NCBI RefSeq assembly: GCF_900142785.1
Contig: NZ_FRCD01000006.1
Coordinates: 124,001-188,000, forward strand
Reading direction: 5' to 3'
DNA: 64,000 bases
Origin: Chryseobacterium carnipullorum
GTDB taxonomy: Bacteria; Bacteroidota; Bacteroidia; Flavobacteriales; Weeksellaceae
Part shown: one piece after another, positions 17,721 to 26,506 of the stretch
How the letters are laid out: every line of letters starts with the position of its first letter
Position numbering within the stretch: position 1 is the first letter of the stretch
Notes under the pieces: model-generated
What the model was told of the DNA's origin: nothing
Databases searched by the model: none
Seen by the model: only the letters and a program-made list of their open reading frames with translations
Position numbers and translations under genes: made by a program

Positions 17721-18683
17721 ATGAAAAGTGTTTACATGGGCGAAAGCGATGGGCATGAAATTGGCAGTATACCGATGAAATCGATGAGTATTGCGTACTT
17801 AATTCTGGTACATCGCCTCCCAAATCAGTTCAAAAAACTTTTTACAGCCATTTACGAATCTACCAACTTTTATCTTATTCATATTGACAAAAAAGCGAGT
17901 CAGGAAATTGGCGAAGAGGTCAGAAACTTTTTAAAACCCTATTCAAATGTACAGATCCTTGACAGTGAAAATGTAGTATGGGGAGGATACAGTATGGTGC
18001 AGGCTGAACTGGACGGGATGCAATATCTTCTCAACATGGATGCAAAATGGGACTATTTCATTAATTTAAGCGGACAGGATTATCCTCTGAAATCACAGAA
18101 AATAATTAAAGAGTTTCTATCTAAAAACAACGGTAAAAGCTATATCAAAATAGCCGACCAGAAAAAATCAAGACCTGAAACCATGAACAGAATTGAAAAT
18201 TATTTTGAGGAACTGGAAGATAAAATTTCAGATAAAACCCACAAAAGGACTTTCATGAAAGATGTGGTTCCCTATATTGGGGGCCAGTGGATGATTTTAA
18301 CCAGAGACTGTTGTGAATTTATCACGAACAGTACGGAAGTGAAAAAGTTTGAGGACTATTATCTGAATACTTTGATTGCTGATGAATCTTTCTTCCAGAC
18401 CGTTTTGATGAATACCACATTTACAGGTACTCTGGTAGATGATGATAAGAGAGCTATTATCTGGATTCCGGACGGGGATATCAAATTACGTCCCAAGACT
18501 TTCACAAAAACCGATTTGGATTTTCTTCAGAAAGGGAATCATCTTTTTGCCAGAAAGTTTGATGATAATGTAGATCATAGCATTATTGATTCTATTAAAA
18601 TACAGTATGATCAGCCATTTAAAACGGTCGTGAAGATGATAGATGTAAGAAACATAAGCGCAAGTGTTTCTCACTTAAACTAA
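17721..18683 (+). CDS. GT14 beta-1,6-N-acetylglucosaminyltransferase-like enzyme
   Basis: A 320-aa glycosyltransferase resembling core-2/I-branching enzymes. Motifs are YLILVHRLPNQFKKLF near the N-terminus, YLIHIDKKAS, the segment FINLSGQDYPLKS, GGQWMILTRDCCEFI, and ADESFFQTVL with the catalytic acidic pair. These place it in family GT14, probably working on exopolysaccharide or glycoprotein glycans. The homologous part begins around residue 22, so the start could instead be the ATG at 17775 or 17784; I kept the longest form. It is a single gene followed by a strong terminator. Confidence 0.85.
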   Translation: MKSVYMGESDGHEIGSIPMKSMSIAYLILVHRLPNQFKKLFTAIYESTNFYLIHIDKKASQEIGEEVRNFLKPYSNVQILDSENVVWGGYSMVQAELDGMQYLLNMDAKWDYFINLSGQDYPLKSQKIIKEFLSKNNGKSYIKIADQKKSRPETMNRIENYFEELEDKISDKTHKRTFMKDVVPYIGGQWMILTRDCCEFITNSTEVKKFEDYYLNTLIADESFFQTVLMNTTFTGTLVDDDKRAIIWIPDGDIKLRPKTFTKTDLDFLQKGNHLFARKFDDNVDHSIIDSIKIQYDQPFKTVVKMIDVRNISASVSHLN

Positions 18684-18704
18684 AAGCCAATTAAATGATA
18701 CTAT

Positions 18705-18740
18705 GAGCCCTAACCATTTTGTGGTTAGGCTTTTTTTTTT
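18705..18740 (+). terminator. Rho-independent terminator of the GT14 gene
   Basis: AGCCCTAACCA and TGGTTAGGCT arms (one bulge) with a 5-base loop, followed by ten T. It starts about 22 bp after the stop codon. Confidence 0.9.
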
Positions 18741-19198
18741 GAAAATCATCAAAACACAACATATCCAATTTTGGATATTTCTTCATTCAAACAGGCTTTC
18801 CTATAGATATGTTTTTTTAAAAACATCCCATTATAAAAAATCTGAGAAGCAACAGAACTTACACTATTCACCAGTCTAAAAAACAGATTTTAGGGACGAA
18901 GTAAATCATTTTTACCATCATTGATGAACGATTTAGTTGATTTCCATCAAAAAACACCTGAAAAACAAGTCACAAAATGACACAATTTAAGAAAAACTAT
19001 AAACCAAAAGGAAAAATTACTGAAAACAAATAACTGAATACAAAAATTAAATTAAAATTAAAATAAGTGTGTTTTTTTTATTGATTATTCAATTTTAAAC
19101 GTAAATATTTCGTAAATTTAACAATAATAAAACTTGAATGTAATCATTTTTATGGAGATAAAATTTTAGTGTGATCAACCCATTAAAAAAAATAAAAA
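18741..19198. other. AT-rich gap before the carbonic anhydrase gene
   Basis: Nearly 460 bp with no plausible reading frame on either strand and no repeat that I can support. It should contain the carbonic anhydrase promoter; no perfect TAnnTTTG box was found close to the start. Confidence 0.5.
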
Positions 19199-19942
19199 AT
19201 GAACACAAAAAGTAATTTTTTTAGAATTATGAGTTTAATTCTAATTCTTTTCGTAAGTACATCTTGCGAGAAAGCGAAGGATCAGCCAATCCCTTTTGAC
19301 CAAGAAGAAATGATTGATGCCGAGTTTTTAACTGAAAAATTCCAATCACAACTGACACCTGATTTTGTACTGGACATTCTTAAAAAAAGAAATAAGGAAT
19401 TTGTGGATGAAAGACTTACCATCCGTAATACTTCACAAAGAATAAGAACGGCCTCTTTAGGACAGTATCCCGGAGCTGTCATCCTTTCATGTTTAGATTC
19501 ACGGGTTCCGGTAGAAGATGTTTTTCATTCCGGAATCGGTGACCTGTTTGTCGCGAGGGTTGCCGGAAATATCAGCAATGAAGATATTATAGGAAGTCTT
19601 GAATTTGCCTGCAAAGTTTCCGGCGCAAAAGTAGTGGTGGTTTTAGGCCATGAGCATTGTGGCGCCATAAAATCTGCGATTAATAATGTAGAACTTGGCA
19701 ATATTACCGCTCTTTTGGCTAAAATAAAACCGGCCATTGCTGCTGTACAAAATTTCAAAGGGGAAAAAACCTCTAAAAATCCCGACTATCTGGAAGCGGT
19801 AACCCAATCCAACATCAATGAAACCATTTCGAATATAAGAAAAAACAGCCCTATCCTGAAAGAAATGGAGGAAAAGGGAGAAATCAAAATTATTGGTGGG
19901 GAATATCACATGGAAACCGGAAATGTGGAGTTTATCAAGTGA
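19199..19942 (+). CDS. Lipoprotein beta-carbonic anhydrase
   Basis: A 247-aa beta-class carbonic anhydrase that interconverts CO2 and bicarbonate. Zinc ligands are C98 (ILSCLDSR), H151 and C154 (GHEHCGA); the D100/R102 dyad is present, so the site looks complete. The N-terminus MSLILILFVSTSC ends in a lipobox with C23. The enzyme is therefore exported and lipid-anchored, whereas most beta-class enzymes are cytoplasmic. A periplasmic or outer-membrane role in inorganic-carbon handling or pH is inferred. It is a single gene between its own terminator and a long AT-rich gap. Confidence 0.92.
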   Translation: MNTKSNFFRIMSLILILFVSTSCEKAKDQPIPFDQEEMIDAEFLTEKFQSQLTPDFVLDILKKRNKEFVDERLTIRNTSQRIRTASLGQYPGAVILSCLDSRVPVEDVFHSGIGDLFVARVAGNISNEDIIGSLEFACKVSGAKVVVVLGHEHCGAIKSAINNVELGNITALLAKIKPAIAAVQNFKGEKTSKNPDYLEAVTQSNINETISNIRKNSPILKEMEEKGEIKIIGGEYHMETGNVEFIK

Positions 19943-19988
19943 TCATCATAATGGATATTCTTATGGCTTAATAGCCCGATTGTAAAAT

Positions 19989-20019
19989 AAACTCTAACCC
20001 GATTCGGGTTGGAGTTTTT
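19989..20019 (+). terminator. Terminator of the carbonic anhydrase gene
   Basis: AACTCTAACCCGA and TCGGGTTGGAGTT form a nearly perfect hairpin (G-T pairs only) with a T5 tail, 46 bp after the stop. Confidence 0.85.
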
Positions 20020-20034
20020 CAATGCTCACCGCCA

Positions 20035-20062
20035 TAAAAAAAGTCTTCCCGGAGGAAGACTT
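20035..20062 (-). terminator. Terminator for the hemH end
   Basis: AAGTCTTCC and GGAAGACTT arms flank the loop CGGA; on the minus strand a T-run follows. It lies about 130 bp past the hemH stop and faces the carbonic anhydrase terminator. Confidence 0.75.
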
Positions 20063-20189
20063 AAAAACACAAATGATGAAAAAAAATTATTTTTCGGTCT
20101 AAATATAATACATTTTTCACTCTTAAAAAGAGCGGTATCGTGACTTTATGATTTTTTTGTGACTAAAATATTTCACTTCTTTCTTATCA

Positions 20190-21218
20190 TTACAGTAAAT
20201 AAAACTGATCAAGCTTTTCTTCGCAAAGAGTCTTTACTACTTCTATCCAGCGGTCTTCATCATTCAGGCAGGGAATGTAATGAAAATGTTCACCTCCCGC
20301 ATGCAGGAACTGTTCTTTTCCTTCTACAGAAATTTCTTCCAGAGTTTCAAGACAGTCGGAAACAAAGGCCGGACAGACAATAGCCAGATTTTTAATTCCT
20401 TTTGAAGGAATTGTTTCTAAAGTTTCATCGGTATACGGCTCCATCCACTTATCTTTTCCAAGCCTGGACTGGAAAGAAACAATAGTCTTTTCTCTTGGCA
20501 AACTCAGCTTTTCAATCACTTTTTTAGTCGTGTCAAAACACTGGTGGCGGTAACAGAACTGATGGCTTGGATTGCTTTCTCTGGAGCAGCAGTCATTAAG
20601 ATTACAGGTTTTGGTAGGATCTGTTTTATAAATATGTCTTTCGGGAACTCCATGATAGGAAAACTGCAGCGCATCAAAATTTTCCGGAAGTTTCTCCTTA
20701 ATGCTTTCTGCCAGACAATTGATGTAAATATCTCTGTGGTAAAAAGGCTGAATGTAATTGATCCTCACCTTTGGAAATTTCTTTTTTCGCACCTCTTCTG
20801 CTTTTTCAATGACAGATTCAGTTGTACTCATGGCATATTGCGGATAGAGCGGAAAAAGCACAATTTCAGAAACCCCCTGATCCACCAGTTTTTGAATTCC
20901 TGTTTCAATGCTGGGCCGTGCATATCTCATGCCTATTTCTACAGGAACATCCACAATTTTTTGAAGTTTTTCCTGAACCTTTTCAGTGATAACAATCAGT
21001 GGAGAGCCTTTATCCGTCCAAATGGTTTTGTAAGCTTCAGCAGATTTTGCAGGTCTTGTGTTTAAGATAATTCCACGGACAAGCAGCGCACGGAAAATCC
21101 AACGGTAATCTATTACCCGTTCATCCATTAAAAATTCGTCAAGATACTCCTTTACATCCTTTACCGCTGTAGATCTTGGTGACCCAAGATTTACCAATAA
21201 AATTCCTTTTTTAGCCAA
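20190..21218 (-). CDS. hemH: Ferrochelatase
   Basis: A 342-aa enzyme inserting Fe2+ into protoporphyrin IX in the last step of protoheme synthesis. It starts KKGILLVNLGSPRST, has the active-site His in FSYHGVPERH, and the late CPAFVSDCLETLEEI motif. A Cys-rich stretch CNLNDCCSRESNPSHQFCYR is also present; similar stretches occur in Bacteroidota homologues. The gene follows the photolyase gene by 51 bp on the same strand and may be the tail of the carotenoid operon. That would make sense because free protoporphyrin is a photosensitiser, but a separate promoter is possible. Confidence 0.95.
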   Translation of the reverse strand: MAKKGILLVNLGSPRSTAVKDVKEYLDEFLMDERVIDYRWIFRALLVRGIILNTRPAKSAEAYKTIWTDKGSPLIVITEKVQEKLQKIVDVPVEIGMRYARPSIETGIQKLVDQGVSEIVLFPLYPQYAMSTTESVIEKAEEVRKKKFPKVRINYIQPFYHRDIYINCLAESIKEKLPENFDALQFSYHGVPERHIYKTDPTKTCNLNDCCSRESNPSHQFCYRHQCFDTTKKVIEKLSLPREKTIVSFQSRLGKDKWMEPYTDETLETIPSKGIKNLAIVCPAFVSDCLETLEEISVEGKEQFLHAGGEHFHYIPCLNDEDRWIEVVKTLCEEKLDQFYLL

Positions 21219-21269
21219 TGTTCTTTATTTTAATGATGAATGATTTTATAAAATGGTATTGTCGTGTAT

Positions 21270-22550
21270 TCAATTTAATGCTTTTTTATACGTCTCCAAA
21301 GCTCTTGCTCTGGCAAATTTGTGCTCAACCAACGGTTGTTGTATTTCCTTACCCGGAAGCCATTTTTTGATGTATTTCCAATCTTTATCAAACTTTTTGG
21401 TCTGCTCTTCGGGATTGAAAATTCTAAAATAGGGAGCGGCATCACAACCACAACCTGCAGCCCACTGCCAGTTTCCATTATTAGCCGAAAGATCATAGTC
21501 CAGAAGCTTTGCAGCAAAATAAGCTTCTCCCCATCTCCAGTCGATCAGAAGATGTTTGGTAAGGAAACTCGCAGTGATCATTCTTACCCGGTTGTGCATA
21601 AAACCGGTTTCATTCAGTTCGCGCATTCCTGCATCTACAATAGGATATCCTGTTTTGCCTTCACACCATGCTTTGAACTCTTCTTCATTGTTTCTCCAGG
21701 GAATGTCTTCATATTTTTTCTTAAAACAGTGGCTGACGACATGAGGAAAATGAAAAAGAATCTGCATGAAAAACTCTCTCCAGATAAGTTCACTAAGCCA
21801 TGTTTCGCTATGTTGAAGGGCAAATTTCACACACTTTCTCACAGAGATAGTTCCAAAGCGCAGGGCAATACCAAGATGAGTTGTATGATCCATGAATGGG
21901 AAATCCCTGTATTGCTGATAAGAATTAATTATCTTTTTATCCAGAGAAGGTTTGTTAAACTCCATTCCTGTCTTTTTAAAACCAATGTCCTCAAGGCTGA
22001 ACATTGTTTTATGATCTTTTAATGATTCAAAATTGGCGAAATCGACGGGATAATCTTGAATATTGCCTAAGTTTTCTCTCCATCTTTTTGAATAAGGAGT
22101 ATAGACCGTATAGGGAGACTGATCACTTTTCAGGATATCATTTTTTTCGAAGATCACCTGATCTTTGAAGTCTGAGAATTCTACTCCGCTTTTTTCAAGA
22201 AAGTCAGCCACTTCCTGATCTCTTTTAATCGCCTGCGGCTCATAATCCCTGTTGCAGAATACGGTATCCACCTCAAAATCTTCAGTCAGTTTTTTGAAGA
22301 TATCCAGTGGTTTTCCGTAATAGGTTTTGAGTCCGCTTTGATGGCTTTCAAGTTCTTTATTGATATTCTCAAGCGCCTGGTGGATATAGTCTACTCTCTG
22401 ATCTGATTTATCCTCCAGCTTTTCCAGGATTTCGGAATCAAAAATAAAAACAGGAATCACTTTCAGTCCGGCCTTAAGCGCATTATACAAACCTGCATTG
22501 TCTTCAAGTCTGAGATCTCTTCTGAACCAGAAAATATTAATTTTGCTCAT
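21270..22550 (-). CDS. phrB: Cryptochrome/photolyase family protein (CPD-type photolyase)
   Basis: A 426-aa flavoprotein starting NIFWFRRDLRLEDNAGL, with an N-terminal alpha/beta antenna domain (to about 130) and a C-terminal FAD domain. Typical motifs are WREFFMQILFHFP, MRELNETGFMHNRVRM, LIDWRWGEAYF and NGNWQWAAGCGCDAAP. These match class I CPD photolyases, which repair UV-induced pyrimidine dimers using blue light. Its start overlaps the lycopene cyclase gene by 14 bp, so it belongs to the carotenoid operon: pigment protection and light-driven repair are co-expressed. Confidence 0.93.
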   Translation of the reverse strand: MSKINIFWFRRDLRLEDNAGLYNALKAGLKVIPVFIFDSEILEKLEDKSDQRVDYIHQALENINKELESHQSGLKTYYGKPLDIFKKLTEDFEVDTVFCNRDYEPQAIKRDQEVADFLEKSGVEFSDFKDQVIFEKNDILKSDQSPYTVYTPYSKRWRENLGNIQDYPVDFANFESLKDHKTMFSLEDIGFKKTGMEFNKPSLDKKIINSYQQYRDFPFMDHTTHLGIALRFGTISVRKCVKFALQHSETWLSELIWREFFMQILFHFPHVVSHCFKKKYEDIPWRNNEEEFKAWCEGKTGYPIVDAGMRELNETGFMHNRVRMITASFLTKHLLIDWRWGEAYFAAKLLDYDLSANNGNWQWAAGCGCDAAPYFRIFNPEEQTKKFDKDWKYIKKWLPGKEIQQPLVEHKFARARALETYKKALN

Positions 22551-23229
22551 TTCTCTTCAATTTTTGAAATAAATAAATATTCCACAGAATCATTTCATAT
22601 CCGTAAACGGTATCTTCTATAGGAATGGTCAGCATTCTGATTCCCATAAAATCCTGAGGATTGTAGTTGACAATCGGGGATTCAAGGCCTGTGCCGGTAA
22701 GGATCCCGTTGACCAGCAGAAATCCGGGCATCAGCACCAGATAGATGAATGAAGCTTTGCCGATCCACCTTGATTTTAATACAAAATAAAGAGTGAACAT
22801 ACTTACCGCTGTGGATAAGAAAGTAATAAATGTATAAATCTTATCATGAAAATAAAAAGCAATTCCCAGTGATGAAACAATGGAGATGATCACAAATATT
22901 TTTTCAGGCAGTGGTTTCCAGTCCAGTTTAAAAAACTGATCCAGACAGAAGTATGTGAAAATACATGAAAAAGGAATACAGAAGAAAAACAGGATTTCTT
23001 CAATTGGCAGGTTGTACACCCGGATTCCTAAAAGATAGGTATCATTGAACCACCACACTCCCCTTTTGGTAAACCAGATATCCCAAAAAATAAAAACAAG
23101 AGCTACCATCAACGCTGCCTTAAAAAAAGCAGAAAAATGCCTGTTGAATTTTATTTTAGGATGAAATGAAAAAACAAAACAGATGATGACCGTAAAAAAA
23201 TTAATTAAAAGATAGGTGTAATGGAGCAT
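22537..23229 (-). CDS. Lycopene cyclase (CrtYcd-type membrane protein)
   Basis: A 230-aa integral membrane protein of the lycopene cyclase domain type that is single-domain in actinobacteria and archaea and fused in fungi. Two similar halves are visible, each with a PIEEILFFFCIPF or PIEDTVYGYEMIL motif (about 76 and 203), so it is a tandem fusion. It should cyclise lycopene ends to beta-ionone rings and yield beta-carotene. Its start is 2 bp from the crtZ stop and it overlaps the photolyase, so translation is tightly coupled within the crt operon. Confidence 0.9.
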   Translation of the reverse strand: MLHYTYLLINFFTVIICFVFSFHPKIKFNRHFSAFFKAALMVALVFIFWDIWFTKRGVWWFNDTYLLGIRVYNLPIEEILFFFCIPFSCIFTYFCLDQFFKLDWKPLPEKIFVIISIVSSLGIAFYFHDKIYTFITFLSTAVSMFTLYFVLKSRWIGKASFIYLVLMPGFLLVNGILTGTGLESPIVNYNPQDFMGIRMLTIPIEDTVYGYEMILWNIYLFQKLKRNEQN

Positions 23230-23231
23230 GA

Positions 23232-23690
23232 TCAGGCTTTATGTTTATTAAAATACATTTTAAAATACTTGATGGGAACCCACAAAAATCCAAAACACTC
23301 TCCTTCTTCTTTTCCGGTATGCTTATGATGCTGCTTATGGGCCCGTCTGATAGCCAGTAAATATGGATTTTCTGTATTGCGCAGTATTTTAAGCCGTTGA
23401 TGGATAAAGATATCGTGAACAAAAAAATAAGCCATTCCATACAAAGCGATTCCCACGGCAATATAAAACCAGAAATTAAAATTCTGTACGGTTCCGTAAT
23501 ACATCAGAAGAATGGTTGGCAAAGCAAAAATGAGAAAGAAATAATCATTTTTCTCCATAGCCCCTTCATTGCTGTGATCATGATGATCCTTGTGCAGCAT
23601 CCATAGAAAACCATGCATGATATATTTATGAATGAGCCACGTCATTCCTTCCATGATGAAAAAAGTACCTACTACAATCAGGAAATTCAT
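23232..23690 (-). CDS. crtZ: Beta-carotene hydroxylase
   Basis: A 152-aa membrane di-iron hydroxylase of the fatty-acid hydroxylase superfamily. The His clusters HKYIMHG, HKDHHDHS, HDIFIHQR and AHKQHHKH ligate the two irons. It adds 3-hydroxyls to the beta-rings, converting beta-carotene to zeaxanthin. The start overlaps the end of the upstream SRPBCC gene by a single base. With CrtI, CrtB and the cyclase, the operon encodes a complete route from geranylgeranyl diphosphate to zeaxanthin. Confidence 0.94.
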   Translation of the reverse strand: MNFLIVVGTFFIMEGMTWLIHKYIMHGFLWMLHKDHHDHSNEGAMEKNDYFFLIFALPTILLMYYGTVQNFNFWFYIAVGIALYGMAYFFVHDIFIHQRLKILRNTENPYLLAIRRAHKQHHKHTGKEEGECFGFLWVPIKYFKMYFNKHKA

Positions 23691-24157
23691 TATTTTGTTT
23701 TTTTATTGAAGCGTTCTTCTAAAACTTTATACCTGTAGCTGAACACATGCTCAAGCTTTTTTCTTACAAAAATTGTATGGGCTATTTCACCCAAAAATCC
23801 CAAAGGAAGTTCATAATCTACTGTGTCCTTCATCAAAACTCCTTCTTCATTGACTATAAATTCGTGGTGATGATTCCAGAGTTTATAAGGTCCTTTTTTC
23901 TGAAAATCTGTAAAACTTTTTTGAAAATCAACCTGGGTGATTTCCGTTTTCCATTTCATTTTTATGCCTAATATCGGGGAAACATAATAATCAATAATCA
24001 TCCCTTCAAAAATCTCATCATCCGTCATTTTGGTCAGGACGATAAAATTCATATCCTTCGGTGTGATTTCCGAAAGGTTATTGGCAGAAGAAAAAAACTT
24101 CCATGCTGTTGCGATATCGCAGTTCAGCTGCTGTTCCCTGTAAATTTTATGTATCAT
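23690..24157 (-). CDS. SRPBCC-family protein of the crt operon
   Basis: A 155-aa START/Bet v1-like protein. The N-terminal helix and strand (FSSANNLSEITPKDMNFIVL), the beta-rich middle (YYVSPILGIKMKWKTEITQV) and the C-terminal long helix fit the helix-grip fold that holds hydrophobic ligands. Homologues recur within Bacteroidota carotenoid operons between crtB and crtZ. Binding or delivery of a carotenoid or terpenoid intermediate is plausible but not shown by the sequence. Confidence 0.85.
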   Translation of the reverse strand: MIHKIYREQQLNCDIATAWKFFSSANNLSEITPKDMNFIVLTKMTDDEIFEGMIIDYYVSPILGIKMKWKTEITQVDFQKSFTDFQKKGPYKLWNHHHEFIVNEEGVLMKDTVDYELPLGFLGEIAHTIFVRKKLEHVFSYRYKVLEERFNKKTK

Positions 24158-24188
24158 TCTATTCTCTAAGATTTAGATGTTCGTGAGC

Positions 24189-25025
24189 TTACAGAAGCGA
24201 TGCTTTATACTGTACATAACTGCTCATCATTAAAGATAATTTTTTTCCGTTGGATATCCTTATTCTCTGGTTAATCATATTGCTGGCAGAAGTTCGCTTG
24301 ATTTTCCGGAACAACGAAACATAATAACGATAAGCGAGATAGACTCCGAACCTCGCGGAACCGGGAAGTTTTTTGATCCCCTCCAAAGCCGTTTTAAATT
24401 CTTCTTCAATCTCTTTTTCAATATGAGATTTCACGGTATTGTCAAAATAGGAAATATCAACATTCGGAAAATAGCAACGTCCCAAAACCTGATAGTCATC
24501 TTTCATATCCCGGAGAAAATTAACTTTCTGAAACGCAGACCCGAGAATCATGGCATAGGGTTTCAACTTCTCAAATTCTTCCGTATTTCCTTCTGTAAAG
24601 ACATGAAGACACATCAGACCCACCACTTCAGCAGACCCTACAATGTATTCTTTATATAATTCTGAATTATAATCAATTTTCTGCAGATCCATTTCCATAC
24701 TTTTCAGAAACTGATGGATCAGACTGTAATCAATTTTGTACCGGTGCACCGTTTCCTGAAACGACTGCAAAATCGGATTCAGGGAGATTTTTTCTTCCAG
24801 CGCTTCGAAAGTTTCCGCTTTGTATCTTGATAAAAGTTTATGTTTATCATAATCATGAAAGCTGTCTACAATTTCGTCGGCAAGACGGACATACCCGTAA
24901 ACGGCATAGATCGGATTTCTGATTTTAGGGGAAAGCGCCATTATTCCCAGAGAAAAACTTGTGCTGTATTGTTTAGTTGCTTCTCTGCTCACTTTGTAAG
25001 AAAGGTCGTCAAACAATTTTTTCAT
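24189..25025 (-). CDS. crtB: Phytoene synthase
   Basis: A 278-aa squalene/phytoene synthase-type enzyme that joins two geranylgeranyl diphosphates to phytoene. Both Asp-rich Mg2+ sites are visible: RLADEIVDSFHD (about 47-58) and NFLRDMKDDYQVLGR (about 165-179). The YCHWPAGTVG-like region reads YIVGSAEVVGLM. It starts 2 bp from the crtI stop, consistent with cotranscription, and is the first committed step of the pathway. Confidence 0.95.
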   Translation of the reverse strand: MKKLFDDLSYKVSREATKQYSTSFSLGIMALSPKIRNPIYAVYGYVRLADEIVDSFHDYDKHKLLSRYKAETFEALEEKISLNPILQSFQETVHRYKIDYSLIHQFLKSMEMDLQKIDYNSELYKEYIVGSAEVVGLMCLHVFTEGNTEEFEKLKPYAMILGSAFQKVNFLRDMKDDYQVLGRCYFPNVDISYFDNTVKSHIEKEIEEEFKTALEGIKKLPGSARFGVYLAYRYYVSLFRKIKRTSASNMINQRIRISNGKKLSLMMSSYVQYKASLL

Positions 25026-25027
25026 AA

Positions 25028-26506
25028 TTAATAAATTTTACTGGCTTCGTTAGCTGCTATTTTTCCTGAAATAATAGAGGGTGGAACTCCCGGACCAGGA
25101 ACAGTAAGCTGGCCTGTATACAAGAGATTCTTTATCTTTTTATTCCGGATGGAAGGCTTTAAAACGGCCGTTTGTGATAAGGTATTGGCAAGACCATATG
25201 CATTGCCTTTATAGGCATTATAATCTTGTTGAAAGTCATTAATGCAATAGCTTCTTTTATATTCAATTTTTGAAATAAGATCTGAAGTTCCTGTATGTTT
25301 TTCCAATCTTGCGATCATCTCGTTAAAATATTTTTCTCTCATTCCCTCAGAATCTTCTATTCCGGGAGCTACCGGCATCAATAAAAAAACATTCTCACAG
25401 TTTTCGGGAGCGGTGCCTTGATCTGTTTTCGATGGGCAACACGCATAAAACAAAGGCTTTGTAGGCCATTTTTTATCTTCATAAATTTCGTGGGTATGAA
25501 GTTCCAGATCATTTTCAAAGAAAAGGGTGTGATGCTTCAAATGAGGCACTTTCCCTTTGATTCCAAGATAATAAATAAGACATGACGGAGCAAATGTTTT
25601 TTTCTCCCAATAAGATGGCTTGTAGTTTCTATACTGCTCAGGAAGAAGCTGACTTTCTGTATGATGATAATCGGACGAAGCAATGACAAAATCAAACTTC
25701 AGGACTTCTCCATTCACTACCAAAGCATTGGCTTTATCGTTTTCAACTGTTATTTTTTCAACATTTGAGTTAAAGTGAAAATGAGCACCCTGTTCTGCTG
25801 CAATCTGCATCATTGCTTCGGTCACTTTTGAAAAACCACCCATCGGATACCAGGTTCCCAATTTATAACCTCCATAATTCATCAGACTGTATAATGCAGG
25901 AATATTTTTTGGTGCCGCGCCCAGAAAAATCACGGGAAATTCCATCAGCATAATCAGTTTGGGATGACTGAAATACTTTCTTACAAACTGGCTGAAATTG
26001 GTAAGTAAATCCAACTTCAGGGCATTCTTTGCCATTTTGGGTGAAACAAACTCCAACCATGAGTGGCAGGGTTTATTCACAAACTCTTTCATGCCGATTT
26101 CATATTTGATCTGAGCATCTTTCATGAAGTCATCAAGCTTTTTTCCGGCTCCCTTTTCCATGCTTTCAAATAAAACCCTCATTTCCTCATAACGGTCCGG
26201 AATATTCATCACACCGTCTGAAAATACCATTTCAAACTGAGGATCCAGCGGAATCAGCTCATAAAAATCAGATGACTTTTTTCCAAAATCCTCAAAAAAT
26301 GCCTCAATAATATCCGGCATCCAATACCAACTCGGGCCCATATCAAAAACATAACCTTCCTCAGTACGAAACTGTCTTGCTCTGCCACCTACCCCACTGT
26401 TTTTTTCAAACACGTGTACTTCATTTCCCTCTTTTGCTAAATAGGAAGCTGCAGATAAGCCAGAAAAGCCTGAACCAATGACGGCTATTTTTTTGTTCAT
26501 GATCAA
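25028..26506 (-). CDS. crtI: Phytoene desaturase (CrtI-type)
   Basis: A 492-aa FAD-dependent desaturase. The Rossmann motif KIAVIGSGFSGLSAASYLA lies at residues 5-23, and the C-terminal signature LLYTGQLTVPGPGVPPSIIS is the CrtI family hallmark. It introduces double bonds into phytoene to give lycopene on the membrane. The gene starts inside the end of marR (4-bp overlap), placing it directly under the control of the marR promoter and its palindromic operator. Confidence 0.95.
   Translation of the reverse strand: MIMNKKIAVIGSGFSGLSAASYLAKEGNEVHVFEKNSGVGGRARQFRTEEGYVFDMGPSWYWMPDIIEAFFEDFGKKSSDFYELIPLDPQFEMVFSDGVMNIPDRYEEMRVLFESMEKGAGKKLDDFMKDAQIKYEIGMKEFVNKPCHSWLEFVSPKMAKNALKLDLLTNFSQFVRKYFSHPKLIMLMEFPVIFLGAAPKNIPALYSLMNYGGYKLGTWYPMGGFSKVTEAMMQIAAEQGAHFHFNSNVEKITVENDKANALVVNGEVLKFDFVIASSDYHHTESQLLPEQYRNYKPSYWEKKTFAPSCLIYYLGIKGKVPHLKHHTLFFENDLELHTHEIYEDKKWPTKPLFYACCPSKTDQGTAPENCENVFLLMPVAPGIEDSEGMREKYFNEMIARLEKHTGTSDLISKIEYKRSYCINDFQQDYNAYKGNAYGLANTLSQTAVLKPSIRNKKIKNLLYTGQLTVPGPGVPPSIISGKIAANEASKIY

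Noticed and set aside
21321..22022. 233-aa plus-strand frame inside the photolyase gene
   Set aside because: Antisense shadow of a clearly recognisable photolyase; Cys/Phe/Ser-rich composition typical of a reverse frame.
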